Origin: Incurvaria masculella | Taxonomy: Eukaryota > Arthropoda > Insecta > Lepidoptera > Incurvariidae | DNA: 64,000 nucleotides | Direction: 5' to 3' | Assembly (NCBI GenBank): GCA_946894095.1 | Contig: OX335662.1 | Span: 13,162,001-13,226,000 of the forward strand | Shown here: piece by piece, positions 1 through 11,147 of the stretch | How positions within the stretch are numbered: position 1 is the stretch's first letter | Layout: every line of letters starts with the position of its first letter | Translations under genes and position numbers: made by a program | The notes under the pieces: generated by a model | Database searches by the model: none | The model's input: only the letters and a program-made list of their open reading frames with translations | What the model was told of the DNA's origin: nothing

Positions 1-409
1 TTAAACACGGTAGATCTGATTAACTTACATTCTTAACGAAAATAAAATTTTTGGATAATCCCTATTGCTAATTTAGGGCGACGTGCAAAGTTCAGAAGCA
101 GAATCCAGTAGCATTGCTTAAGAAGAAACAAAGTTTGTTACGTGTTTATACTGATTCCAGCTTATCCTTTTAATGACGTGTGGCCTGGATGTGATGGTCA
201 GGAAAAAAAAAATATTCCTAGGAGGCGAGCGGCTTTATCTCCTTTTTTATACGATTAGGTACTTGCTCTTTGGTTTTTCCAATTTATAACGAAACGAGAA
301 AGCAATATTCCTTGGAATGTTATATCGGTCGTTATGCCTATCGCACTACGCGCTAAGCGGAGGAATTCACACAAAACAAAGTATTTAATTTCAATAAAAG
401 CATTTTTGG
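1..409. other. Left edge, no gene recognised
   Basis: AT-rich sequence without a convincing coding exon, RNA gene or repeat boundary. It probably belongs to an intron or intergenic space of whatever gene ends at 2107. Confidence 0.4.
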
Positions 410-850
410 GAATTATATTAAATTTTATAGCTGATTACTATATATTGACTTGATACACTTCATTGGTATCAAACTTGACGAGGGCTTTATACACCTGACA
501 TAGCTTAAGTTGACGACGGCTTTTACACCAGAGTATACTTGTAATGCTATAAATTCTATTAATTTATATAATTGAATTAGTAACTTTATTAGTTGTAAGT
601 AACTTAAACTGAGGGTTACTGTTTCTATTGTTCTTTGTTATTTGCCTCAATCTGTTCTGCCAAGGAATTGTTTGGCAGTAGCATTTAGATCTAAGTATGT
701 ATTTCATAATTGTGGACGGAAAAATATGTTATGTAAACCCGTGAAGTTTCTTTGCGGGTTCTTCTTTACTGGGTTGATCGAATCCGCGGATCTTTGTGAC
801 GTAACTTGGTGGAGTTTTTCTAGCAAAAAGTTTAAATAAATGAAATGAAA
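410..850 (+). repeat. Retroposon 3' region ending in (ATGAA)n tail
   Basis: This stretch ends in repeated TGAAA/ATGAA units at 835-850, typical of a retroposon tail. The block around 740-800 (tttctttgcgggttcttc, then gatcgaatccgcggat) recurs in opposite orientation at about 44340-44395, where the tail also appears as ATTTC repeats. The two copies therefore define one interspersed family. No reading frame of its own is visible, so it is either a SINE-like element or the 3' untranslated end of a LINE. Confidence 0.6.
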
Positions 851-1445
851 TGATTAATATCAAATTCCTTTAAATCAAACATAGTATCAAATCTTAATTT
901 CGGTAGGTTTTCCGTATTTTTTCCCGAAAACATCACGTACAGTTGTCTTTATCTTGCATTTCGAATTCGCTGGTGATTCACGGTGACCTGTGACTGACCG
1001 GTCAATGCTTACACTTTCTTACGCTTAAAATGTGTATTTTGTTACTGTTTCTTTTCCTTAAATAAATAATAAATAAAAGATGACTGCTACTCGCGAGAAA
1101 ATTTCTCACACGAAGCAAAATTTTGATCCTTTCCTGATAGAAACCACAACATAGGGAGACGTAAGGTCTCTCACTGTGTCGTCATTCCCAAAATAAGAAC
1201 CAACCTATCCCCCAGAACCTTTATATATGTATATATGTTCGGTATATCCCTCCTATGCCGAGGTATTTCCCCCAAAGTCCTGCGGTCCTTCAAACATGGT
1301 GTGAAGAAGCACCTGACCGGGTGCCATAGTTTTCGCAACACTTGATCATCCATTTTCTATTGTTAGCCGTTTTTGATCGATTCAATCTCATACAGTAATA
1401 TTATTCGTACTTTGTTGTTGAAGTTGCTCTGAAACCATTCACCTT
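851..1445. other. No gene recognised
   Basis: AT-rich spacer between two interspersed repeats; no exon, RNA gene or clear repeat seen. Confidence 0.4.
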
Positions 1446-1748
1446 TTTAGGGTTCCGTACCTAAAGGAAGAAAACGGAACCCTATTACTAAGCCTCCGCT
1501 GTCCGTCCGTCCGTCCGTCCGTCCGTCTATCACAGGGCTGTATCTCATAAACCGTAATAAGTAGGTAGCTGAAATTTTCACAGCGTGTGTATTTATTTTG
1601 CCGGTACAACAAAAAATAGGTAAAATTAAAAAATAATAAAGATTAAAGGGGGGCCCCATACAAAAAACCTGATTTTTTTATGTTAAATCTTGTAGATGGT
1701 ACGGAACCCTTCGTGTGCGAGTCCGACTCGCACTTGGCCAGTTTTTCT
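1446..1748 (-). mobile_element. MITE with hitchhiking (GTCC)n core, copy 1
   Basis: The element starts with tttagggttccgtacc, carries a gtccgtccgtcc run at 1501-1526, and ends with gtgcgagtccgactcgcac and ttggccagttttt. The ends contain inverted gttccgtacc / ggtacggaac motifs. At least ten related copies occur in this window in both orientations. Lepidopteran MITEs with (GTCY)n cores are known; the family assignment is by resemblance only. Confidence 0.75.
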
Positions 1749-1962
1749 CTATTAAAAGGAAAGGAATATTCCATAAATGTTTGGCTATAAGATATAAAAT
1801 ATATTTGTATTTTGACTCCTGGCGTAATTTCTTGCCGGTTCTTCGATCCGTGTTAATCGACCACAAAAACAAATGACGAATAAAAGAATACAGCTAATGG
1901 ACAAAAATAAACTAATTCTTTGTTCTATCTTACTAAATATATCCTATTTATGTTCTCTACAG

Positions 1963-2107
1963 GGACTCGAGTGAGCTGCAGCCCCCAGCCGGCAGTCAGC
2001 TCGCCCTCCGGTACTATCGCTACGTGCAGGCGGCGCGAGACGGACAGGAGCAGAAGGACTGCCTCTCCTTGTACCCGAGCTGCGCCACAGACTTCCACAA
2101 GAAGTAG
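1963..2107 (+). CDS. Probable 3'-terminal coding exon of an unidentified gene
   Basis: A pyrimidine-rich acceptor (ttatgttctctacag) is followed by one base completing a codon, 47 sense codons and a TAG stop at 2105-2107. The block is GC-rich against an AT-rich background, with codon use like the transporter exons elsewhere in the window. The peptide begins DSSELQPPAG, has a basic/aromatic middle (LALRYYRYVQAARDG), a Cys pair (CLSLYPSC) and ends HKK. I do not recognise the family. The rest of the gene must lie upstream, beyond the left edge. The alternative is a GC-rich non-coding fragment, but the coincidence of acceptor, phase and stop argues for an exon. Confidence 0.5.
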
Positions 2108-4060
2108 ATCCGCCGCCCGCACTCATGGGGAAAAGATGGCGTGACCCACAACGTTCTATACCAGACACAAGCAAAGGATGCTAGGATGAAGACTGTCAAT
2201 GCTAATGGAACGACAGTTCTGTGTTCCGACTTTTGGCATCTTCGCTGATTAAAAAACGAGTTCCGTACTAGTTCCACCTCCCTAATGTTTTTTTTTGGGC
2301 TGGTTTACCTCGGCGAGCACGCATCGATACAAGTTCTTACTGTGACTTCAACGATAACTATAAAATCACCTACAACCTTAGATGAAAAGGCAAAGTTTTA
2401 TTTTTCACCTAAGCCTACAACTACTTAGTGTCGAGTTGAATTGCGTATACATTTAAATTTCGTTGAGTGTTTAATGAATTTAGATAGAAATTATTTGGTT
2501 TGGTTTTTATGCGTGTGCCTCATGAGTTTTTAAGGATTGTTGTTTATGTAATGTCAAAATGACGTTTACCTCTGTCCTATTTTAGTATTCGCGTTTGGGC
2601 TGGCGCATCGCTCCCTGCTGTCCCGCCTAAATAAGGATAGAACAGGACGGAGCAAAGCGGTTCCTTCTCGAACACAACTTTTGTTTCCTTCGTAGATCTG
2701 AATGCTTTCTGTACTATCTATACTTTTTTAAGGTTTCATATAGCACACGGTCTATCAACGATGGATTTCTGATGTTTATGATCTTCGAAAATCCCCCATT
2801 TATTTATTTTATTCGGAAAGCTCCTCAGCTGAAGTGGATTCTGCATGCGACCCAGTGTAATGCAACTATGGCTGAATAGGTCGAAGCGCCTGTTGCTTAT
2901 CTAGCATATCTAGCCTTTTCCAAATTCTGTGCGGTTACTGTTCCCAGTTACATGTTAAATCTTGTCCTAGTGTGGTTGATTTTTTACTTTGTGTATTAGT
3001 AGCAGGTTGCCTCATGTTCGAATATTCAGTTTATTTTAAAATAATTTATATTTTTATTTTAAATGTCAATAAGCAATGGAATTTTGCATGCATTCAATGA
3101 TGTTTTGACTAATTGTTTTATCAGTTGAATAATTTAGCGAAATTTTCCACATCATTGTACAGTATTTCCTAAAGGTTTATTCTTTATTGCATGTCACGTG
3201 TATCCTTGTTTATATATGTAATTTATTGTTCATTAAATATTGTATATTATATATTTTATTGTTGTTTAAATAGGTGATCTTACCGAATATCTTTAACTAT
3301 TTAAGTTGTAAATACAAACATTTAACAACTCAATGGGCCACCCGGATAACTTAGAATCCAGAGCTTACTTAGAGTACATACACTGTTTTTTTTTATTTCT
3401 TGTAGTGATAGATTTTTTTGTTTCTAGTAAAGGACATACATATTTTCGTGAAACTTAATCAAAATTTTCAATGGATGTTTTTTTTTTCTTTGTATTATAA
3501 TAAATCGTAGAAATCCGTGGTTTACGTAGGGTCCTTAAGTTAAAACTCGCTGCATAATAAGGATTATCTGTGTCCTGATTGAAAATGTCAAACAGCTGGG
3601 TCCAAATGTAGACGTTATGTATCTTTAAGCTCATTTATGGAATATCTAAATGCATTTTTCGATTTAAGGAAATTTCTAGACTTGCTTTGATTGCATTAAT
3701 TTTACAACCTTAAAGTTATCAGCAAACTTTTTAGCAAGGAAAATTAAAACTTAAAGCAGGTCTTAAATTATATTTAAGAACCATATAGTCACTACGGTGT
3801 AAAATGTAAAATTTGTTGTGTATATTTTATTTATATTGAGGAGCGGTTGGTAAAGATAATTTTTCGATAATTTTACTTTTATTATTCATTATTTTATATT
3901 TATTTAGACATAATCAATCTTATTTCTTCATTTGCCTGCTTTTGAGCGTGTGAGATAGTCACCGAAATATTCCTGTCAAATCTGGCTAAAATCTATGCGT
4001 ATAGTTTTTATGTAACTTTCTTCATAAAATAGTTTCGTTTCACTTAAATTATTTTAATTT
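2108..4060. other. 3' flank / intergenic, AT-rich
   Basis: No coding exon or recognised repeat seen. The first few hundred bases are presumably the 3' untranslated region of the exon ending at 2107; no decisive polyadenylation signal could be assigned. Confidence 0.4.
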
Positions 4061-4065
4061 AAGCC

Positions 4066-4230
4066 CCGATTGCACGAAGAGACGGCTGAGTCAATCAATG
4101 TTCAAACACGTCACTTTTAGTGAACCGCATAGAGTTACATCCATGCTGTCAACACTAAGTGACGTGTTTAATCATACTTTGACGTTGATTTTGATTTTTT
4201 GTCCTTTCGTGCGCTCGGCCCCTAAGTGCC
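4066..4230 (+). mobile_element. Short foldback MITE, copy 1
   Basis: Ends resemble an inverted pair (gattgcacgaagagac near 4067 and gtcctttcgtgcgctcgg near 4200), with inner inverted arms aacacgtcactt / aagtgacgtgttt. An oppositely oriented copy lies at 7366-7512. It is non-coding; transposase family unknown. Confidence 0.55.
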
Positions 4231-4398
4231 GATTTTTAAATAATCAGATAGTACTTATCGGACTGATGTTAAAAAATTACGTTTGTCAAAAGCCGATAGT
4301 TATTACCGGACAATTATATCTTCCGACACAATTATCTGCCTGTATTTTTTTACTAATAATAATATGGACTTACTGTAACGGATGGATAAGCAGAGGCG

Positions 4399-5680
4399 TG
4401 TTGGGGAAAAAGTTTCTTCGCATTTTTTAAGAAAATTCAAAACATTTTTTAATATGGTTTATTTACATTTAACTAAAGTATGTAGGTACCATTTTGTTCG
4501 ATAACTTTTTGCCATCTTGTAGGTAGGGACATGATCCCATTGCTATAGAAATATTGGGACTTCTGATCAATATACCGCGACAAGTGGTTTTGGCAGTCCT
4601 CTCGTGATGTTAACCTGACACTGCCTAAATAATTCTGAAGAGACCTAAACAGGTGGAAATCTGAAGGTGCAAGGTCAGGACTATACGACGGATGCATTAA
4701 CACCTCCCAGCCAAACTCTCTTAGTTTTTGCTGAGTGGCTAAAGATGTGTGAGGTCTAGCGTTATCATGATGAAAAACCACACCCCTTCTGTTGATTAAT
4801 TCCGGCCGCTTTCTCTCAACTTCTTGCTTTAATCTCATCAGTTGTTCGCAGTAGAGTTCAGAATCGATGGTCCTGCCTGGTGGTAACAGCTCATAATGAA
4901 TAATGCCCTTCCAATCCCACCACACACACAGCATCACCTTGTTGCAAGTTAACCCGTGTTTCGCCACAGTCTGTGAAGCTTGACCGGCCTTTGACCACGA
5001 CCTTTTTCGCACGTTCTTGTCGTACGTGATCCACTTTTCATCACCAGTTATCAGCTTCTTCAAAAATGGTTCGGTTTCATTACGTCGTAATAAAGAATCA
5101 CAAATGAGTACACGGTTCATTAGGTTTCTTTCAGTGAGCTCGTGAGGTACCCAAATATCGAGCTTTTTTGTGTACCCAGTTTTTTTCAAATGCGCCAAAA
5201 CTGTTTTGTGGTCAATTCCTAGTTCTTCAGCTACGTCGTAACTACTGATATGCCGATCTTGCTCCACTTTTTCAAAAATGGCATCCATTTTATCCGTAAT
5301 AGGGCGACCAGAGCGACGTGCATCTTTGACATCAAAATTTCCGGATTGAAAACGCTTAAACCAAATTTGTGCTACTCTCACAGACACTGCACTAGGTCCA
5401 TAAACATCGCAAATTTTTTTCGCGGCTTGCGTTGCATTTTTACCTTTTTTGTAGTAAAATTTTAAAATGTATCGAATTTCTTCATTAGATTCACTCATTT
5501 TGACAGTACGAAAAACAAATGAGAATCACACATTTTCCTAATTTGAATTTGGAATTATGTTCTTTAAATTTAAACTTTCAATGATACCAAAACCAGCCAG
5601 ATACAAATAGTATAGCCAAAGAGATTTTATTACAAGTTCATACATACTATAATGCGAAAAGACTTTTTCCCCGACCTATT
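4399..5680 (-). mobile_element. Mariner transposon (Tc1/mariner superfamily)
   Basis: The element carries one intact transposase frame between imperfect terminal inverted repeats. The left end reads ttggggaaaaagtttcttcg and the right end, reverse-complemented, tcggggaaaaagtcttttcg, followed in both by catt. The right terminus keeps TA next to the repeat. The left outer bases (gcgtg) have diverged and no clean TA is seen there. It is therefore a full or nearly full copy of about 1.28 kb. Confidence 0.85.
4473..5498 (-). CDS. Mariner transposase, apparently intact
   Basis: This 341-residue frame runs from ATG to TAG without interruption, the normal length for mariner transposases. The N-terminal ~115 residues look like the paired helix-turn-helix DNA-binding region (WFKRFQSGNF, then RSGRP, then VAEELGIDHKTVLAHL). 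The linker motif WVPHEL precedes the catalytic domain. The catalytic Asp residues lie in TGDEKW and in HHDNARPH, and the third in YSPDLAPSDFHLF. I count 34 residues between the second and third Asp, the mariner DD34D signature. The C-terminus (RWQKVIEQNGTYIL) is typical. It would cut and paste its own element at TA sites in the nucleus. Resemblance to the cecropia/SETMAR-type group is from memory of motif style. The intact frame suggests a young copy; current activity is unknown. Confidence 0.93.
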   Translation of the reverse strand: MSESNEEIRYILKFYYKKGKNATQAAKKICDVYGPSAVSVRVAQIWFKRFQSGNFDVKDARRSGRPITDKMDAIFEKVEQDRHISSYDVAEELGIDHKTVLAHLKKTGYTKKLDIWVPHELTERNLMNRVLICDSLLRRNETEPFLKKLITGDEKWITYDKNVRKRSWSKAGQASQTVAKHGLTCNKVMLCVWWDWKGIIHYELLPPGRTIDSELYCEQLMRLKQEVERKRPELINRRGVVFHHDNARPHTSLATQQKLREFGWEVLMHPSYSPDLAPSDFHLFRSLQNYLGSVRLTSREDCQNHLSRYIDQKSQYFYSNGIMSLPTRWQKVIEQNGTYIL

Positions 5681-5689
5681 AGATCCTTC

Positions 5690-6042
5690 GAATAGTTTTC
5701 TAACTGTTTATCAGACTATTTAAAAATCAGGCCAAAATGAAAAAATCATTTATTTATGGAATATATCATTTAAAAGGAAAGGTTTGTTATTTATTATGTA
5801 AAATGTGTGCACTTAATTAAAATATGTTTTCGAATGGCTAATATAACTGAATGTCGGTGTAGGTGCATATTGGTGACACAGATAGAACATAGATGCCAAA
5901 TATTGTTTTTTAATTTATTTTCATTAAATAAACTTTTTTATTTACTTCATGGTTTTGATTACGCAATCACTAAACTCGTGTTTTTCTAACGAAATCAAGT
6001 ACATTCAAGTATAATTCAGCGCCGAGCGGTCCGTCTTAGACT
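5690..6042. other. No gene recognised
   Basis: AT-rich spacer between the mariner and the next foldback element; no supported feature. Confidence 0.4.
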
Positions 6043-6581
6043 AGGAGGTCGCGACAAAAATGGTAACGATAACGTAAATGGCTGAAACTGGGTTCAGGGG
6101 ATTAATACCAACCCTCTGAAGCTAAATGTGTCGGTCTGCCTGTTTCAAGTGGTTGCGTTACGTAGATAAGGCGCCTGAAAAAGTCTTTGTGGTGACAAAA
6201 AATATATATATTAAGGTAAATGGATGCAAATGACAAAGCATGAAAGTATCAGTACATACTTGGTTAGCAATACAAAAACTGAACAAAATTTTGGTTGCAT
6301 TTCGTAGATATAGGAGATTTAGTTTATAGAGGTATATTTAAGTATTTAATTAAGCAACCGAATGGTTTTTGGTGCATAATTAATAGTTATCATTGTTTCT
6401 AGACAATCAGTATATTCATCAGCAGGTACATACCAACATCTGTTTTATATAGCCAATCTAGGTAACGCAACCACTTGGCGCAGGCAGACCGACATATTTA
6501 GCATCAGAGGATTGGTCTCTAACATGTGGATCCAGATTCAGCCATTTACCTTATCGTGACCAAAAATGTCGTAACCTCCCG
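6043..6581. mobile_element. Long-TIR foldback MITE, copy 1
   Basis: The left arm (gaggtcgcgacaaaaatggt, then taaatggctgaaac, then ggtctgcctg and ccaagtggttgcgtta class motifs) is mirrored at the right end by gtaacgcaaccacttggc, gcaggcagaccgacat and gccatttacc...gtcgtaacctccc. Arms are roughly 150 bp with mismatches. A second copy is at 18791-19353. No coding capacity. Confidence 0.75.
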
Positions 6582-6589
6582 GAATATCT

Positions 6590-6955
6590 TGTTGGCTTGG
6601 AGTCCCTGAACCACAAAGGGTTTTTGGAGTCACTCAGTCTGTTCTACGGGTACTACCATGGACGTTGCTCCGTGGAACTTGCATCTCTTACTTCTCCCCA
6701 TCCTACCGCAGATAATCAGAGTACCCCCTTTTAGTTGACGTAAGGCTTTTGAGAAGGAACCGTTTCTCAAACTCATTTCTATGCCGCACCGCCAGGATAT
6801 GGAACTGTCTGCCGGCGGGTGCCTTTCCTCATATCTATTACCTGGGAGAACCTGATGAAAACGGGAGCACAGCGTGCGCGGTGTTTTTCGATAGCCATAA
6901 CGCTAATGGAAAGACAGTTCATTTATATAATTACAGGGTGTACAGGGACTAAATA
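6590..6955 (+). pseudogene. LINE reverse transcriptase C-terminal fragment
   Basis: Reading + frames gives a stretch resembling the end of non-LTR retrotransposon ORF2 proteins: SLSLFYGYYHGRCSVELASL, then in another frame RRNRFSNSFLCRTARIWNCLPAGAFP. The frame is broken at about 6735, so it is a dead 5'-truncated copy. It lies directly after the long-TIR MITE. The Jockey/R1-like resemblance is motif-based. Confidence 0.7.
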
Positions 6956-7057
6956 TGTTAGCAGGAAAGTGTGGTGATTTGTAAGGTTTTGACCCATGAC
7001 ACCTTTTGTGAAATGTCACTTGGTATTGCGATACCATTTTTTTTCTTTCTTTTTTAA

Positions 7058-7330
7058 AACTAGCTGCGGTACCCGGCTCCGCTCGGGTCCATGTCCTTTT
7101 GGACTGATGTCGAGCTGAATTATTTCCTAGATAAAAAGTAGGTAGCCCAAAAGGCTGGTCAATAAATATGTTATTTATCTGCTACTTTTTAATTATAACG
7201 GGTGGAGCCGATATGCATTAATTAAATAAGAAATATTCTAACGTTCCCATTTATAATACATAAGACGCACAATAAGTTACACTATAAGTTTTCGGAACTG
7301 GCCACTTAGCTAAATAATATCTTAAAAGTA
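7058..7330. repeat. Interspersed repeat fragment beginning actagctgcggtacccggc
   Basis: The opening motif (ctagctgcggtacccggctccgctcgggt) is of the same general type as the repeat at 57624-58434, which begins ctagcagcccgtcccagct. Such blocks are common interspersed repeats in arthropod genomes. Class not assigned. Confidence 0.4.
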
Positions 7331-7365
7331 ATTAAGTAATTTGATATTATAACTCATAGGGCCGT

Positions 7366-7512
7366 GTGCACGAAAGGTCAAAAAATCAAAATCATCGTCA
7401 GCTTAAACACGTCACTTTGTATGAACAGTATGGAAGGAACTCTATGCGGTTCACTGAAAGTGACGTATTTGAACATTGATTAACTCATCCCTCTCGGTAT
7501 GCAATCGGTTCT
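7366..7512 (-). mobile_element. Short foldback MITE, copy 2
   Basis: Opposite-orientation relative of the element at 4066-4230: tgcacgaaaggtcaaaaaat at the left, aaacacgtcacttt and agtgacgtatttgaacat inside, gtatgcaatcgg at the right. Confidence 0.55.
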
Positions 7513-8210
7513 TAGGCTATTTTGACTTGTTTGTTTTGTCTTACTGTGACTTGTTTATGCATTGTGGCGTCATTTAAAAAAAATGCGTGTCTATATATCA
7601 CCATATGATATTAACTTATGAAAATGTTCATAGCATTATTTTATACGATTTTAAGTGTAATTTGAAGGCTCAGCAAATCCTTGCTCGGAATCAAACTGTT
7701 TTTGACGATGAAACACTATGAAAGGGGACTATCGCGTCAATCTTGTGACTAATTTCGTGATGTCAGCTTTATAAAATAAAAACATAAATGATGTGCGCCG
7801 TAAAATGAAACAGACAGGCATGCAGGCTGTTGCTTTGGGGACTGTGAATAGTGATTTGTATAACACCATCTGTTTGCTGGAAGTAAATGACGAACTTCGT
7901 AAAAATAACAGTAAACGCAGCATATTTTTTTATTTTATTTCTTACTTACGTACTTCCACGTTAAAATGGATCTAAAACACGACAATTTTCATGCCCCGAT
8001 GATGCATTCCTTCTATGCGATGGTACCTATGTATCATCCCAGGCGGAATGAACCCTACGAATGGTGTACAAAAGTTTTACGTGGCATACAAACCACAGCC
8101 AGCCTCAATATCGAACATGGTCACCCATCCGTAACTGGAGCGCACTCAGAGACGCCAAACGTAGATTCAATTCGTATATAAATCGGGTGAGTGGTTCGCA
8201 AGTTTTTTTT
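7513..8210. other. No gene recognised
   Basis: AT-rich stretch with short open frames that show no family resemblance and no splice context. A diverged fragment of the SINE body may be present around 8000-8060 (atgcgatggtacc). Confidence 0.35.
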
Positions 8211-8212
8211 TT

Positions 8213-8603
8213 ATGCGACCTGTCATGGATGGCTAATATCACACAACTACCGTTATGATATCAGCCCACAATACACCACATTTCCGAAGGAATTTGGTGC
8301 CATGCCAGGATCTTCCCTTTATGAGCACGGCTACATTGAACTGGATGGAAAACACGGACAATTTTTCATTCCAGCTTTTTCATCCAATGCGATGGTACCA
8401 ACCCGGGCGGGCTTAAACCCTACCACCTAGTAGGTGAAGGGACCTACAGTTTTACATGGATTCCGGATGATGGAGCAGCTCGCATTCGTGACGAAAATGC
8501 ACTTATCGAATTTGGAAAGAGAAAGACAGTGGTGCAAGTCGGTATTGAACCCAGGCCTCTGGTACGCTAGGCCAGTCCCCGCGCCACTAGGCTACGAGCC
8601 GCT
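8213..8603 (-). mobile_element. tRNA-headed SINE, near full length
   Basis: Reverse-complemented, the element opens with a tRNA-like head: A box TAGCCTAGTGG and B box GGTTCAATACC, about 50 bp apart. It continues with a body (gtaggtcccttcacc, ggttggtaccatcgcattgg, tccgtgttttccatccagtt) and ends in TTTTTT/A-rich tail near 8210. The same body recurs many times in the window. Confidence 0.8.
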
Positions 8604-9179
8604 CAAGTTATAAGCATTACACCCCACTGCTCACCGCTCCGGTAATTTAGAGTGATTTCATGTAGCTTTTAAGTTGTGAGCAGAATCAGGCTAGACGTGG
8701 AAACCAAAAGGTCTACATCGGATCTTAATTTATAAGCATTTCAAACCACTGCTTATTTGCACACCCCTCTCATAATTTTGCCTGATGCTAATTAGTCCTA
8801 AAATTGCGGGAATGATAAACCCATGCGATACAAATTAGGTACAATTAGGGAGTCTCGAAAGAAGATACATAAATGCAATCAACGATAGCGCCATTTCTTG
8901 ACCAAAAATATATGAACTATTCATTAAAAAACAGGTGCGTTTTCATGTACCTAGTTTGAAGATATTATGGGTTACCCATACAAATTTTCATTTGTGTCAT
9001 GATCTTCTATGAGACAAAAGAAAGTTCCCCATGCCTTATTTAATGCTGTTCTGGCCTGTACAAAGTTATTGTACACAGAAAGCAAAGAATATAAATATAA
9101 AGTTATATAATGCTATAGTAAATAGTTGCGGCGAAAATATTTGCAGAATTTCGGTCTTTGAAAATATTTATTTTCACAG

Positions 9180-9348
9180 CGCCATCTATCGCGCCATGAT
9201 CTTCTAATCGCCAATCACACGTGGCGCCATCTATACCCGGATAGAAGTTATTCTTTTCTATGAGAGTACACGTGGCGCCATCTCTACCCGGATAGAAGTT
9301 ATTCTTTTCTATGAGAGTACACGTGGCGCCATCTCTACCCAGATGTTT
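9180..9348. repeat. 51-bp tandem repeat, about 2.3 units
   Basis: The unit containing acacgtggcgccatct, acccggatagaag and ttattcttttctatgagagt occurs in tandem from about 9219 to 9340. It is preceded by two further gcgccatct motifs. Confidence 0.7.
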
Positions 9349-9354
9349 AGCTAG

Positions 9355-9640
9355 TTTGCAAATGTTGCTTCCTTTTCTTCAAATGTGATTTATGTTTTAA
9401 ACGGATGTGTGTGTAATACTTTTTGATATTAGGTTTTCTCTTTTTTTTTTGTATTGTGTTGCTTATTTTTTTTTCTCTCTTTTTTTAATGTTTCGCCAGG
9501 ATTCGAAGGATTTGGTTTTTATTTTATTGTTTTAGGGACCAGACGTAAATCAGCGTTGCTGCTCACTAAGTGAAATGCAACTTATGCCGAATCTTACTGT
9601 CTATATGATGAATAAATGATTTTTGATTTGATTTGATAGC
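9355..9640 (+). repeat. Retroposon 3' end with TTTGATTTGAT tail
   Basis: T-rich sequence followed by gatgaataaatgatttttga and a TTTGA-repeat tail at 9622-9638, typical of insect LINE 3' ends. No frame retained. Confidence 0.45.
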
Positions 9641-10250
9641 GAAAGCCGAGATATTAATAGATATGTGTATATCTATTAAGTCTAATCCATGCTATAATTA
9701 TATGCGAGACCCCATAAACAATAAAATGTAAAAAACGGAAAAAAAATTGAGGCCATCAGGATTCGAAACTATACCCTCCCGAACAAAATGCGTATAGAAG
9801 AGTCGGTAATTCGCCCTGCGCCATCCGCTTTCTGACATTCAGTGCGAAAATAGTGAATGGTTTCTATTTTAGAAAGAGCGGTCAAAATGACGCCTCAAGT
9901 AACGCCACCATACGCAACGGAATGGTATTAATTTTGTTTGAGAGTAATTTCATTGATATTGCTCAGCCCTTAGGATATTTAGCGTGATGGTATGTACCTT
10001 AAAGCGTTCTCCGCGATGTTCTCTTGAAATTGGTTTAAATCGCATCTTGATCTGTTTTGTGGTTACGGACGGAGATTATCTCTCGCATGTGGACAGACGT
10101 TCCCTTTTATATAAGTAGAGAAGAGATAACCGAAAGCCCTTACATAATTTAGCGCTTGTAACTTTTTTGTTTATGATTTTGTCAGCACGAAACAAAATGA
10201 ATAACGTAAATACGGGAATAAATACGGTGAGACCACTAGTACTCTTTTCA
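9641..10250. other. No gene recognised
   Basis: Spacer with no supported coding or RNA feature. Confidence 0.35.
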
Positions 10251-10252
10251 TG

Positions 10253-10525
10253 GTTTTTTTTTCATCCAATGCGAAGGTAACACGGAAGTTGTCGATCTCC
10301 TGGGATGGTACCAACCCGGGCGGGCTAAACCTTACCACTTAGCAGTGGAAAAGGACCTACAGATTTACATGGATTCCGAGTTATGGAACAGCTCGCATTC
10401 GTAAAGAAATGCACTTATACATTAGAAAAAGAAAGAACGTTGTGCATGAACGAGGCGGGTATTTGAACCCAGACCTCTGGCATTCAAGGCAAATCCCTGC
10501 GCTCCTAACCTACAAGTCGTTGTAG
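10253..10525 (-). mobile_element. SINE, partial (head and proximal body)
   Basis: Contains the shared body motif gatggtaccaacccgggcgg and the degenerate tRNA-like head (gggtatttgaacccagacct). The distal body is missing. Confidence 0.7.
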
Positions 10526-10566
10526 TTTTTTTAATATTTAATTTGTATTTTTTTTCCACCATCATT

Positions 10567-10866
10567 TTTAGGGTTTTGTACCCAATTGGTGCCAAACGGC
10601 CAAACAGCCAACAGCCTGCGCTGTCCGTCCGTCTATCCATCCGTCCGCCCGTTCGTCCGTCCGTCTGTCACAGGGCTGTATCTCATGAACCGTAATAGCT
10701 GGGCAGTTCAAATTTTCACAGAGTGTGTATTTCCGTTACCGCTATAACGACAAAAACAAATAAAAATTAAAGGGGGGCACCATACAATAAACGTGATTTC
10801 TTTGGATCAAATATTGCACAATGTTCCGGAACCCTTCGTGTGCGAGTCCGACTCGCCGGTTTTTTT
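10567..10866 (-). mobile_element. (GTCC)n MITE, copy 2
   Basis: Starts tttagggttttgtaccc, holds gtccgtccgtc and cgtccgtccgtc runs, and ends gtgcgagtccgactcg with a ccggttttt terminus. Confidence 0.75.
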
Positions 10867-11147
10867 ACTTCCATCGAATTTCAGTGTCCTGTCGCACAGT
10901 TCATTATCAAAATAACTCCCACATCGTCAGATGGGTGACTCGATAGTTCGTGGTAGAATACATAGTGCAGTGACAGCAACGATAGTGACGCATCCGTCAC
11001 TGGATCCCGACGCGCTGAAAGGCGAAATTTGAGGACGACGCTACCAGCCGGCACGTGGAATGCACCGCTATAGGAATGACATTCCTGTAGCGGTACTTAG
11101 CGGGTTTACAAATTGGAGGTGAAGAAATTACAGGAGAACGGATGGAA

